This document shows positions 33,643 to 42,058 of a stretch of 64,000 nucleotides of DNA, piece after piece. The notes below the pieces were generated by a model, which worked only from the letters and a program-made list of their open reading frames with translations, searched no databases and was not told the origin of the DNA. The stretch spans positions 161,138-225,137 of the forward strand of contig NZ_FRCQ01000007.1 of the NCBI RefSeq assembly GCF_900142965.1. The letters are read 5' to 3'. The position numbers were made by a program, and so were the translations under genes. Within the stretch, counting starts at the first letter, position 1; every line of letters begins with the position of its first letter. The DNA is from Rhizobacter sp. OV335. GTDB taxonomy: Bacteria; Pseudomonadota; Gammaproteobacteria; Burkholderiales; Burkholderiaceae_C.

Positions 33643-34245
33643 ATGACCCACACCCTTTCGCGGCACCTGGCCGCTCGTTCGGCCGCCGCGGCGGCGTGCC
33701 TCGTGCTCGGCGCCGCCGCGCATGCCCAATCCACGTCGCAACGCTCGTCGTGGATCCCCTACACCACCTCCGGCTACGTCGGCCTGAACGTCGGCCAGTC
33801 GGACTACCGTGCCGACTGCGCACCCGGCAGCAATTGCGACGACAGCGCCACATCCGGCAAACTCTACGTGGGCGGCATGTTCAACGAGTGGCTGGGACTG
33901 GAACTTGGCTACGTGCACCTCGGCGAGGTCGATCGCAACGGCGGCGTCGTGCGCGCCCACGGCGTGAACGTCAGCCTGGTCGGCAAGGTGCCGATGGCCA
34001 ACAACAGCCCCTACCTGCTGTACGGCCGCCTTGGCACCACCTACGGCCGCACGAAGAACGAGTCGCCCATCCCGGGCTACTCCGGCACGGGCACCGCGTG
34101 GAAGCCGGCCTGGGGCGTCGGCGTCGGCTACCAGTTCACGCCGCAGTGGGCCGTGGTGCTGGACTACGACGAGCACCGCTTCGATTTCCCGCGTGGCACG
34201 GACCGCGTCGGCAACTGGTCGCTCGGCGTGCGCACCAGCTTCTGA
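33643..34245 (+). CDS. Outer-membrane beta-barrel protein (small OmpA/OmpW-like barrel)
   Basis: 200 residues. Signal peptide (AARSAAAAACLVLGAAAHAQ) then alternating hydrophobic strands (GYVGLNVGQSDYR, LYVGGMFNEWLGLELGYVHL, WSLGVRTSF), ending with the terminal Phe typical of barrel proteins recognised by BamA. Roughly eight strands. Role may be structural, adhesive or small-solute passage; not predictable. Its ribosome site is GGAGAAG just before the ATG. Confidence 0.8.
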   Translation: MTHTLSRHLAARSAAAAACLVLGAAAHAQSTSQRSSWIPYTTSGYVGLNVGQSDYRADCAPGSNCDDSATSGKLYVGGMFNEWLGLELGYVHLGEVDRNGGVVRAHGVNVSLVGKVPMANNSPYLLYGRLGTTYGRTKNESPIPGYSGTGTAWKPAWGVGVGYQFTPQWAVVLDYDEHRFDFPRGTDRVGNWSLGVRTSF

Positions 34246-34449
34246 GCGCGCCTTCCCGTTGATCAACGGCACATCGGCCCCTGGCAAGTCGACGACGGCT
34301 TGTTCAAATCGTGCACCGTGATGTGCCCTGGATTGCCGGTAGGCGCCGGCGTCCCGACCGGAACGACGAAGGCGGCTGAGTTCCCACCGTACAGGCCCTC
34401 AGGGAACTGCGGCAGATTCCTGTCCGCGAACGAGCAGGCGACTTCGAGC

Positions 34450-34489
34450 TTGACATCTCCCATTCCTCGCCTAGATTTGAACGATCGTT
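34450..34489 (+). promoter_or_regulatory. Promoter and palindromic operator of the tetR gene
   Basis: A consensus -35 TTGACA (34450-34455), a 16-bp spacer and TAGATT (34472-34477) as -10 are followed by the perfect palindrome AACGATCGTT (34480-34489), which lies over the expected transcription start. This fits autorepression by the TetR-family protein encoded 18 bp further on. Confidence 0.55.
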
Positions 34490-34507
34490 TAAACCACTTG
34501 GTGGACC

Positions 34508-35209
34508 ATGCCCGCGACGACGGCAGTTCGCAAGCCCAGGCCGGCAAGCTTGAGCCTGCACGACGGCAATGCGACCCAGACCCGCGAGCGCATCCTGGAT
34601 GCGACCTTCCGGCGCCTGGTGGCCGATGGCTATGCGGCGCTGAGCGTGCGCGAGATCGCCAAGGACGCCGGCGTCAACCATGCGCTGATCAACTACCACT
34701 TCCGCAGCAAGGACCAGCTGGTGATCGACGTGCTCGACGCGGTGAACCAGCGGCTGCTGGCACGCCAGGCGTCGATGTACGACGGCGATGAAGGGTTCGC
34801 GCAGAAGTGGGCCAGCGCGCGGCGCTTCTACCAGGACGACCTGGCATCGGGCTTCGTGCGCCTGCAGGCCGAGCTGTGGGCCGCCAGCCTCTCCAACCCC
34901 GGGCTGCGCGAGAAGTTCCTGCCGCGCCTGCTGGCCTGGAAGAAGCTGGTGCTGGGTGCCGTGCGCGAGGCCCTGGCCGCGTACGAAGCCACCGGCGCGA
35001 AGCTGCCCCCGCCGTTCACCGCCGAAGTCATCGCCTGCTGGATCTCGGAGTTCTGGCTGGGCATGGAGTTCGCCGACCTGCTCGGCGTGAAGGAAGAATC
35101 GCTCGCCCACGGCGCGGCGCTCGATGCCGTCCAGTGGCTGCTGCAGTCGCTGGATGCGAAGCTCGCCGAGCCGATCGCACCCGCGCGGCGCCCGCGGAGC
35201 CGCGCATGA
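34508..35209 (+). CDS. TetR-family transcriptional regulator
   Basis: 233 residues. The N-terminal helix-turn-helix is clear: RERILDATFRRLVADGYAA then LSVREIAKDAGVNHALINYH and FRSKDQLV. The ligand-binding helical domain follows. Family members repress neighbouring genes until a small ligand binds. The stop overlaps the start of the hydrolase-glycosyltransferase gene (ATGA), so both are in one transcript and the promoter palindrome at 34480 probably makes the whole unit self-regulated. Confidence 0.88.
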   Translation: MPATTAVRKPRPASLSLHDGNATQTRERILDATFRRLVADGYAALSVREIAKDAGVNHALINYHFRSKDQLVIDVLDAVNQRLLARQASMYDGDEGFAQKWASARRFYQDDLASGFVRLQAELWAASLSNPGLREKFLPRLLAWKKLVLGAVREALAAYEATGAKLPPPFTAEVIACWISEFWLGMEFADLLGVKEESLAHGAALDAVQWLLQSLDAKLAEPIAPARRPRSRA

Positions 35210-37377
35210 ACACGCCGCGCCGCCCGCTGCCCGAGCGGTTCGACCGCATCGCCGGCCCCTTGCCCGAGCCCGGGTCGGTGCCCGCTCCCGACGCCTCGCC
35301 CTACGACACGGTGCAGCCGGCGCAGCAGGGCTTCGTCGACCGCGCGGGCGTGAAGATCTGGTATGCGGTGTGGGGCGACGCCGGCCCGTGGATCGCCTTT
35401 GCGCCGTCGTTCCAGGTCGTGCACAGCCAGATGCTCAAGGGCACGGTGCCCTACCTGTCGCAGCACTTCCGTGTCATCACCACCGACGGCCGCGGCAACG
35501 GCCGCTCCGATCGGCCGACCGGGCAGGCCGCCTACAGCTTCGACCACTTCCATGCCGATTTCGTGGCCGTGCTCGATGCCGTCGGCGCCGAGCGCACCGC
35601 GCTGGTCGGCATCTCGGCCGCGGCCATGACGGTGCTGCGGCTGGCGGCCGAACAACCGCAGCGTGTCACGCATGTGATCACCGCCGGCGGCTTTGCCGAT
35701 TCGCTGCCCAGCGACGAGAAACTCGCCCAGCGCCTGAAAATGGAAGGCGAGTTGCTGGGCAGCGACTGGCCCGGCTACCTCGACTGGTTCATGAGCACGA
35801 TCTTCAGCGAACCGCATTCGACGAAGGCCTATGAAGACGGTGTGCACTACGGCTGGGCCACCAGCGCCGAATGGCTGGGCGCCTGCCGCAACGCATGGGT
35901 GGGCAACGACGTGCGCGAGCTGGCGCGCCGCATCACTTGCCCGACGCTGGTGATCCATGGCGACGGCGACCGGCGCGCACCGCATGCCAAGGGCCAGGAG
36001 ATCCACGCGCTGGTGCCGGGCTCGAAGATGCTCACGGTCGCCGGCGGCGGGCATGTCACCGCGGTGCGCGACGCGGTGCTCTTCAACCGGACGCTGCGCG
36101 AGTTCATCGCCGGGCCGGCGCGCCAGCGCACCTGGGTGCGCGCGATGGCGCGCCCGCGCCGCGCGCTGTTCATCTCCAGCGCCATCGGCCTGGGCCATGT
36201 GCAGCGCGACCTGGCCATCGCGCGCGAGTTGCGCAAGCTGCAGCCGGATCTCGCGATCGACTGGTTCACGGTCGATCCGGCCGCGCGCTACCTGGCGCGC
36301 GAAGGCGAGCGCCTTCACCCGATCACGCAACGGCTGGCCAACGAGAGCCGCCATTTCGAGCAGGTGGCCGGCGAACACGACCTGTCTGCCTTCTTCGCGC
36401 TGCGCACGATGGACGAGATCATGAGCCGCAACTTCATGACCTTCGTCGACCTGATGGAGGCCGAGCACTACGACATCGTCATCGGCGACGAGGCCTGGGA
36501 GGTCGACTACCACTACCACGAGAACCCGGAACTCAAGCGCCAGCCCTATGTCTTCCTGACCGACTTCGTCGGCTGCCTGCCGATGGAACCGGGCAATGAG
36601 CGTGAAGCCACGCTGTGCGCCGACCGCAATGCCGACGACATCGAGCATGTGGCGCGCTACCCCTACCTGCGCGACGCGGCGATCTTCGTCGGCAACCGCG
36701 ACGACGTGAGCGAGCAGCGCTTCGGCCCCGGCCTGCCGGTCATCCGCGAGTGGACCGATCGCAACTTCTGCTACTGCGGCTACTGCCTGCCGTTCGATGC
36801 GCGCACGCTGGCCGACACCGAGCGCCTGCGCGCGCAGCACGGCTACCGCAGCGATGAAAAGATCGCCATTGCCGCGGTCGGTGGCACGGCCACCGGCGAG
36901 CACCTGCTGCAGCGCATCGCCGCGGCCTTCCCGCGCATGAAGCGCGAGCTGCCCGAGTTGCGCCTGATCCTGGTCACCGGCCCGCGCTTGTCGACCGATG
37001 CGTTCAAGCCGCAACCAGGGCTCGAGCTGCGGCCCTATGTGCACAAGCTCTACGAGCACCTCGCCTGCTGCGACCTCGCGCTGGTGCAAGGCGGGCTGTC
37101 GACGACGATGGAACTGGTGGCCACGCGGCGGCCCTTCCTGAGCTTTCCGTTGCAACGGCACTTCGAGCAATGCGTGCACGTGCGCCAGCGCCTGGCCAAC
37201 TACGCGGCCGACCGCTCGATGGACTACGCGGCGACGCTCGACCCCGATCAACTGGCCGCGCGCGCGCTGGCCGCGATGCACGAACCCGTGCGCTACCGGC
37301 CGGTGGAGACCGACGGTGCCGCACGGGCCGCACTGCGCATTGCGCAGGTTCTGGACAACCGCGAGTGGGCACGTTGA
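35206..37377 (+). CDS. Fusion protein: alpha/beta hydrolase plus GT-B glycosyltransferase (MGT/GT28-like)
   Basis: 723 residues in one open frame. Residues 1-310 are an alpha/beta hydrolase: GRGNGRSDRP loop, nucleophile elbow LVGISAAAMT (Ser, with Ala in place of the usual Gly), acid in VIHGDGDRRAP, and His in GGGHVTA. Residues 315-723 are a GT-B glycosyltransferase: GLGHVQRDLAIARELRK as the N-terminal loop and LALVQGGLSTTMELVATRRP as the donor-binding region. The junction has no stop or new ribosome site; an internal ATG at 36145 could give a separate glycosyltransferase, but I see no evidence. It may glycosylate or deglycosylate a lipid or small metabolite; the partner is unknown. Confidence 0.8.
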   Translation: MNTPRRPLPERFDRIAGPLPEPGSVPAPDASPYDTVQPAQQGFVDRAGVKIWYAVWGDAGPWIAFAPSFQVVHSQMLKGTVPYLSQHFRVITTDGRGNGRSDRPTGQAAYSFDHFHADFVAVLDAVGAERTALVGISAAAMTVLRLAAEQPQRVTHVITAGGFADSLPSDEKLAQRLKMEGELLGSDWPGYLDWFMSTIFSEPHSTKAYEDGVHYGWATSAEWLGACRNAWVGNDVRELARRITCPTLVIHGDGDRRAPHAKGQEIHALVPGSKMLTVAGGGHVTAVRDAVLFNRTLREFIAGPARQRTWVRAMARPRRALFISSAIGLGHVQRDLAIARELRKLQPDLAIDWFTVDPAARYLAREGERLHPITQRLANESRHFEQVAGEHDLSAFFALRTMDEIMSRNFMTFVDLMEAEHYDIVIGDEAWEVDYHYHENPELKRQPYVFLTDFVGCLPMEPGNEREATLCADRNADDIEHVARYPYLRDAAIFVGNRDDVSEQRFGPGLPVIREWTDRNFCYCGYCLPFDARTLADTERLRAQHGYRSDEKIAIAAVGGTATGEHLLQRIAAAFPRMKRELPELRLILVTGPRLSTDAFKPQPGLELRPYVHKLYEHLACCDLALVQGGLSTTMELVATRRPFLSFPLQRHFEQCVHVRQRLANYAADRSMDYAATLDPDQLAARALAAMHEPVRYRPVETDGAARAALRIAQVLDNREWAR

Positions 37378-37421
37378 CCCGCCCGCCAACTTCTGCAGTG
37401 TTCTGCAATGGGAGACTCGAC

Positions 37422-38180
37422 ATGGCAATCCTCGCAGCCCTCTACGGCCTGGTGGTCTACCTCTTCTTCCTCGCCACCTTCACCTACGCCATCGGCTTTG
37501 TCGGCAACCTGCCGCTGCTGCCCAAGACCATCGACAGCGGAACCGCGGCGCCGCTCGTCGAAACACTGGTCGTCGACCTGGCGCTGCTCGGGCTGTTCGC
37601 CGTGCAGCACAGCGTGATGGCGCGGCGCGGCTTCAAGCGCTGGTGGACGAAGATCATTCCCGAATCGATGGAGCGCAGCAGCTTCGTGCTCGCGGCGACC
37701 GCCGTGCTGGCCCTGCTGCTGTGGCAATGGCGGCCGATCGCCGAGCCGGTGGTGTGGTCGGTCGCCGATCCGGTCGTGCGCACGCTCTTGCTGGGCGTGT
37801 TCTGGCTCGGCTGGGGCGTGCTGCTGATCAGCACCTTCCTGATCAACCACTTCGAGCTGTTCGGACTGCGGCAGGTGTGGGCGAACCTGCGCGGCCAGGC
37901 GCTTCCGACGCCGGTGTTCCACACGCCACTGTTCTACCGCCAGGTGCGGCATCCGATCTACCTCGGCTTCATCCTCGGGTTCTGGGCGACGCCGCAGATG
38001 ACGGCGGGCCATTTCCTGTTCGCCGCTGGCAGCACCGGCTACATCCTGATCGGCATCTGGTTCGAGGAGCGCGACCTGGTTGCGCAATTCGGCCAGCGCT
38101 ACCAGCTGTACCGCAAGCAGGTGGGCATGCTGGTGCCGAAGTTCGGGGCGCGCGATCGCAAGGGGCCTTCGCAGTCCTGA
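37422..38180 (+). CDS. mddA: Methanethiol S-methyltransferase (MddA-like)
   Basis: 252 residues, five to six membrane segments (LAALYGLVVYLFFLATFTYA, ALLGLFAVQHSVMARR, FVLAATAVLALLLWQW). MddA-typical features: AIGFVGNLPLLPKTIDSG at the start and FYRQVRHPIYLGF with FEERDLVAQFGQRYQLYR at the end, the latter shared with isoprenylcysteine methyltransferases. MddA methylates methanethiol to dimethylsulfide with AdoMet. NnrU-like relatives share the fold, so function is likely but not certain. A GGAGA ribosome site precedes the ATG. Confidence 0.75.
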   Translation: MAILAALYGLVVYLFFLATFTYAIGFVGNLPLLPKTIDSGTAAPLVETLVVDLALLGLFAVQHSVMARRGFKRWWTKIIPESMERSSFVLAATAVLALLLWQWRPIAEPVVWSVADPVVRTLLLGVFWLGWGVLLISTFLINHFELFGLRQVWANLRGQALPTPVFHTPLFYRQVRHPIYLGFILGFWATPQMTAGHFLFAAGSTGYILIGIWFEERDLVAQFGQRYQLYRKQVGMLVPKFGARDRKGPSQS

Positions 38181-38720
38181 TCAGTCCAGCGGCGGCATCA
38201 GCACCTCGCCGTGCGGGCCCCAGTCGACGTGGGTCAGGCCGGGCTCGATCGCTTCGAGGCGCCGTCGCTCCGCCTCGGCGGCCGTCAGGCTGCCCTGGCG
38301 CAGGCGCGTCGCATCCGCCAGCAGGTGCTCTTCGCGCAGCTCGCCGGCGCGGCGCAACGCGGCATCGATGCAGTTCAGCAATTCCTGGTCGTCCCACGGC
38401 TTCAGCAGGTAGCGAAACACCTGGGCGTCGTTGACGGCCCGCACCAAGGTCGAGACGTCGGCCGAGGCGCTGACGATCAAGGGCACGGCGCGCGGCTGCA
38501 CCGCCCGCACGGCGCCGAGGAACGCGATGCCGTCCTGGTGCGGCATCCTGAAGTCGGACACGACCACGTCGAACGCGTGTTCCTTGACGCGCTCCAGCGC
38601 CAGGCGCGTGTCGCTGAACAGCTCAATGCGTGCGCGGTCGCGCAGCGGCAGCCGCAGCACGCGGTGCAACGCGGTCAGCACATGCACCTCGTCGTCGACC
38701 AGCAGGATGGATGCTTTCAT
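38181..38720 (-). CDS. Response regulator (single REC domain with C-terminal tail)
   Basis: 179 residues. REC domain: ILLVDDEVHVLTAL (acidic pocket), phospho-acceptor Asp in VVVSDFRMPHQDG, conserved Lys in FRYLLKPWDDQELL. A charged tail of about 60 residues follows, with no output domain. It is the last gene of the six-gene signalling operon; its ATG overlaps the upstream stop (TGATG). The KPWDD pattern is shared by all three regulators in this operon, suggesting duplication or a common partner. Confidence 0.88.
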   Translation of the reverse strand: MKASILLVDDEVHVLTALHRVLRLPLRDRARIELFSDTRLALERVKEHAFDVVVSDFRMPHQDGIAFLGAVRAVQPRAVPLIVSASADVSTLVRAVNDAQVFRYLLKPWDDQELLNCIDAALRRAGELREEHLLADATRLRQGSLTAAEAERRRLEAIEPGLTHVDWGPHGEVLMPPLD

Positions 38721-40060
38721 CAGGTTTTCCTCATGGGGCGCACGCGCAATTCGATGCGCATGCCTTCGCGTTGTTCGTACTGCCGGATGCGGCGGATGGT
38801 GTCGGCGGTCAGCACGTGGTCGGTCGCGAGCAGCAGCGCACCCTCGCGCGAGATCATGTCGGCTGCGAGCACCATGCCCGGCTGCAGGTGCTCGGTGGTC
38901 ATCGAGATCGGCGCCGGCGGCGTCGGGGCACTGGGCTGGTTGATGTGCAGGAAGACGTCGAGCACCTCGGGGTCGAACTGCGAGCCGCGGCCGTGCATCA
39001 GCAGCGTGCGCACCTGCGCCGTCTTCAGCCCGGCCGCACCCATGTGCCCGTTGAGCAGGTCGTCGTAGGCGTCGACGATCGCGAGGATGCGCGCGCCCAG
39101 CGGAATGTCGGCGCCGGCGCGCCCGTCGGGGAAGCCCTTGCCGTCGAAGTGCTCGTGGTGGGCCCGGATCAGCGCCGCGACCGGTTGCATGTCGTCCAGC
39201 GCCATCAGCGATTGCTCGCCGAGGATCGGGTGCTTGCGGTACAGCGCCAGTTCTTCGACGCTGAGCTTGGGAACCGGCTTGGCCAGGATCTCGTCGGACA
39301 GCCCGATCAGGCCGATGTCGTGCAGCAAGGCCGCGACGAACACCGCCTGCGTGTCTTCGCTGTTGCAGCCCATTGCCCTGGACAGCGCGCGTGCCATCTC
39401 GGCCATGCGCCGGCCGTGGCCGACCAGTTGCGTGCCACGCAGCTCGATCAGGTTGGCGAACACCTTGATCGAGGTCATGTAGTTGCGCTTGAGCTTGTCG
39501 TTGGCCTGCGTCACTTCGACCGTGCGCTCCTCGACCCGCCGCTCGAGTTCCGCATTGAAGCGCCGCAGCTCCTCGTTCTGCGCGTGCGTCAGCGCCTCCA
39601 GCCGCTCCTTCTCCCGTTCGAGTTCGAGCCGTTCCAGCGCTTGTGCCACCGTGACCTGCAGCTCGCCGTCGTCCCAGGGCTTGTTGACGTAGCGGTAGAT
39701 CTGGCCTTCGTTGATGGCGGCGACGGTCGAGTCGACATCGGCGTAGCCGGTCAGCAGGATGCGCATGGTGCGCGGCCAGCGGCGCCGGATCTGCCCGAGC
39801 AGCCGGGCGCCGTCCATGCCGGGCATGCGCATGTCCGAGATCACCAGGTCGACCGGCGTGGCCTCCAGCATGGCCAGCGCCTCGTCGCCGCCGGGCGCGG
39901 TCAGCACGCGGTAGCGGGGATTGCGCAGCGCCCGCCGCAGCGACGACAGGATGTTCGGCTCGTCGTCGACGCACAGGATCGTCCACGGCGCGACGGGCAG
40001 CCCGGCCACCGGCGGCGTCGACGTGGCGGACTCGGGTCCGGACAAGACGGCTTCCTGCAT
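38720..40060 (-). CDS. Response regulator with HD-GYP phosphodiesterase domain (RpfG type)
   Basis: 446 residues. REC (ILCVDDEPNILSSLRRAL, Asp in LVISDMRMPGMDG, Lys in YRYVNKPWDDG), a coiled coil (LTHAQNEELRRFNAELERRV), then the HD-GYP domain: HD in AALLHDIGLIGLSDEI, HH in IRAHHEHFDGKGFPDG (the GYP motif reads GFP), and ARILAIVDAYDDL. This family hydrolyses cyclic di-GMP to GMP. It is co-transcribed with a histidine kinase, GGDEF/EAL protein and HDOD protein. The GYP motif is changed to GFP, which is common in active members. Confidence 0.88.
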   Translation of the reverse strand: MQEAVLSGPESATSTPPVAGLPVAPWTILCVDDEPNILSSLRRALRNPRYRVLTAPGGDEALAMLEATPVDLVISDMRMPGMDGARLLGQIRRRWPRTMRILLTGYADVDSTVAAINEGQIYRYVNKPWDDGELQVTVAQALERLELEREKERLEALTHAQNEELRRFNAELERRVEERTVEVTQANDKLKRNYMTSIKVFANLIELRGTQLVGHGRRMAEMARALSRAMGCNSEDTQAVFVAALLHDIGLIGLSDEILAKPVPKLSVEELALYRKHPILGEQSLMALDDMQPVAALIRAHHEHFDGKGFPDGRAGADIPLGARILAIVDAYDDLLNGHMGAAGLKTAQVRTLLMHGRGSQFDPEVLDVFLHINQPSAPTPPAPISMTTEHLQPGMVLAADMISREGALLLATDHVLTADTIRRIRQYEQREGMRIELRVRPMRKT

Positions 40061-40070
40061 GGGGCTCGCC

Positions 40071-41015
40071 TCAGGCCGCCGCGGCGTCGATGCGTTTCAC
40101 CGGAACGCTGACCCGAAACGCCGTGCCGCGGCCCGGCTCGCTGTTCACCTCGATCCGCCCGCCGTGCTTCTTGACGATGCCGTACGACAGCGACAACCCG
40201 AGGCCGGTGCCCTTGCCGACCGGCTTGGTCGTGAAGAACGGATCGAAGATGCGTTTCAGGTTCTCGGGCGCGATGCCGCTACCGTTGTCCGCGATCTCGA
40301 CCCAGGCCATGTCGCCCGCGGTGCCGGTGCTGATCGTGATCGTCCCGCGCTCGGCGCTGATCGCATGGGCCGCGTTGACGAGCAGGTTCATGAACACCTG
40401 GTTCAGCTCCGACGGCAGGCATTCGACATCGGGCAGCTCGCCGTAGCGCTTGACGACGTCGGCCTTGTACTTGATCTCGTTGTTGACGATGTTCAACGTG
40501 GAGTCGATCCCGGTGTGCAGGCTGACCCACTCCCATTCCTGCCGCGCATCCACGCGCGAGAAGTCCTTCAGGTCCTGCACGATCTTGCGCACGCGCTGGA
40601 TCCCGTCCTTCGACTCGGTCATCAGCGCCGGGATGTCGTCCTTCAGGTAGTCGAGCTCGATCTCCTCGCGCAGCCGCAGCAGCTGCGCCGCTGCCGGGGT
40701 GCCGGCGAGCGCGGGCTCTGCGGCCTCGTAGGCGGCGAGCATGCCGAACAGCTGCGCCAGGTACTTCTCCAGCGTGCCGAAGTTCGAGAAGATGAAGCCG
40801 ATCGGGTTGTTGATCTCGTGCGCGACGCCCGCCGCGAGCTGGCCGATGGAGGCGAGCTTCTCCGATTGCACCAGCTTGTCCTGGGCCTCCGAGAGCTTGC
40901 GGTTGAGTTCGGTCAGTTCTTCGTTCGCGCGCAGCAGGGCTTCGATCTGCACGGGGGTGAGCTGGGCGGCCGCGGTGTCGCCGGCCGGCGCGCAAGAGGG
41001 GGTGGACAGGTCCAT
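40071..41015 (-). CDS. Soluble sensor histidine kinase
   Basis: 314 residues without membrane segments. An N-terminal coiled coil (LLRANEELTELNRKLSEAQD) leads to the H-box GVAHEINNPIGFIFSN, then N-box (NQVFMNLLVNAAHAI), G1 (VEIADNGSGIAPENL), F box (FDPFFTTKPVGKGTG) and G2 (GLGLSLSYGIVKKHGG). HEINNP-type kinases phosphorylate REC domains; the adjacent RR-HD-GYP and REC genes are the obvious partners. Sensing must come from partner proteins or a cytoplasmic signal, since it has no input domain of its own. Confidence 0.9.
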   Translation of the reverse strand: MDLSTPSCAPAGDTAAAQLTPVQIEALLRANEELTELNRKLSEAQDKLVQSEKLASIGQLAAGVAHEINNPIGFIFSNFGTLEKYLAQLFGMLAAYEAAEPALAGTPAAAQLLRLREEIELDYLKDDIPALMTESKDGIQRVRKIVQDLKDFSRVDARQEWEWVSLHTGIDSTLNIVNNEIKYKADVVKRYGELPDVECLPSELNQVFMNLLVNAAHAISAERGTITISTGTAGDMAWVEIADNGSGIAPENLKRIFDPFFTTKPVGKGTGLGLSLSYGIVKKHGGRIEVNSEPGRGTAFRVSVPVKRIDAAAA

Positions 41016-41023
41016 GGGGTCTC

Positions 41024-41872
41024 CTAGACGGTCAGCGAGTCGCGCACGCTCTGCGCCTGCCGCTCGGTTCGTTCAAAGATCTTCTGCACCTGCTGCGGCG
41101 ACAGCGCCACGCGCTCCCAGGCAGCGAGCGACAGCGGCGGCACCATGTCCTCGTCGAGTCCCGACAGGTCCAGCGCGTGGGTCATGTTGTCGGCCACGTG
41201 GGCCAGGTCGGCCAGGGTCGCCGACTTGTGGGCGGGCAGCTCGTGGTGGCAGCGGATCGCCTCGGCGATGGCCGGCGCGAAGTTCCAGTGCTCGGCGATC
41301 AGGCCGCCCACCGCCGCATGGTCGGTGTTGAGCATCAGCCGCTCGGCCTCGATCGCGTGGACGTCGTGCTCGGCGGCCCACGCGAGCGTCTGGCCCAGCT
41401 CGAGCGGAAAGTAGGTGGCCAGGGCCAGGCGGCCGATGTCGTGCAGCAGGCCGGCAGAGAACGCCGCCTCGCCGTCCATGTGGGTGGCCGCCGCCAGCTC
41501 CTGCGCGCAGAACGCGGTGGCCAGCGCGTGGCGCCAGAAGCCGTCGAAGTCGAAGCCGGCGCAGGCCGTGCGATCGAAGCTCGAGATCACCACCGCCGTC
41601 GTCGCCACCGTGGCCACGGTGCGCAGCCCGAGGATGTTGATCGCCCCCCGGATCGACGACACGCGGCCGGCGACGCCATAGAACGACGAGTTGGCCAGGC
41701 GCAGCGTCTTGGCGGTCAACGCCTGGTCGTGGGAGATGGTCGCGGCGAGTTCGTCGACGGCGACGTCTTCGCGCTTCAGCGCGGAACGCAGTTCGATGAC
41801 GGCCTGCGGAAGCGCGGGCAAGGTGCGCACCTTGGCATGCACGGCGTCGGGGTGGAGGGTGGGCTGCGTCAC
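41024..41872 (-). CDS. HDOD domain protein
   Basis: 282 residues. An HDOD fold: LPALPQAVIELRSALKREDV, ISHDQALTAKTLRLANSSFY, INILGLRTVATVATTAVV and AGLLHDIGRLALATYFPLEL with HD residues. HDOD proteins act as signalling partners in c-di-GMP networks and usually lack phosphohydrolase activity. Start is a GTG at 41872 overlapping the small gene's stop (GTGA). Part of the six-gene operon. Confidence 0.87.
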   Translation of the reverse strand: MTQPTLHPDAVHAKVRTLPALPQAVIELRSALKREDVAVDELAATISHDQALTAKTLRLANSSFYGVAGRVSSIRGAINILGLRTVATVATTAVVISSFDRTACAGFDFDGFWRHALATAFCAQELAAATHMDGEAAFSAGLLHDIGRLALATYFPLELGQTLAWAAEHDVHAIEAERLMLNTDHAAVGGLIAEHWNFAPAIAEAIRCHHELPAHKSATLADLAHVADNMTHALDLSGLDEDMVPPLSLAAWERVALSPQQVQKIFERTERQAQSVRDSLTV

Positions 41873-42057
41873 GGTTGTTCCCCGAGGCGGTACTGTTGAA
41901 TCAGGTGGTAGAGCGGGTGCAGGCGGCCTTCCTGCAGCGAGGCGCGAAACAGGTAGTTCAGGCGCTCGCGCACCTCGGCGGCGCCGGTGGCACGCGCTGT
42001 GGGCGAAGCGGCCGGTGGTTCGGCGGCGGGGCCGGCGGAGCGGGTGGGCTCGGACAT
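41869..42057 (-). CDS. Small protein (62 aa) in the signalling operon
   Basis: MSEPTRSAGPAAEPPAASPT is a Pro/Ala-rich N-terminus, followed by a compact helical segment (AAEVRERLNYLFRASLQEGR, LHPLYHLIQQYRLGEQP). It starts one base after the upstream gene's stop and overlaps the HDOD gene's start. No family recognised. The two-helix C-terminal part could be a docking peptide or a remnant of a larger domain. Support is its exact fit between two co-transcribed genes. Confidence 0.55.
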   Translation of the reverse strand: MSEPTRSAGPAAEPPAASPTARATGAAEVRERLNYLFRASLQEGRLHPLYHLIQQYRLGEQP

Positions 42058-42058
42058 G

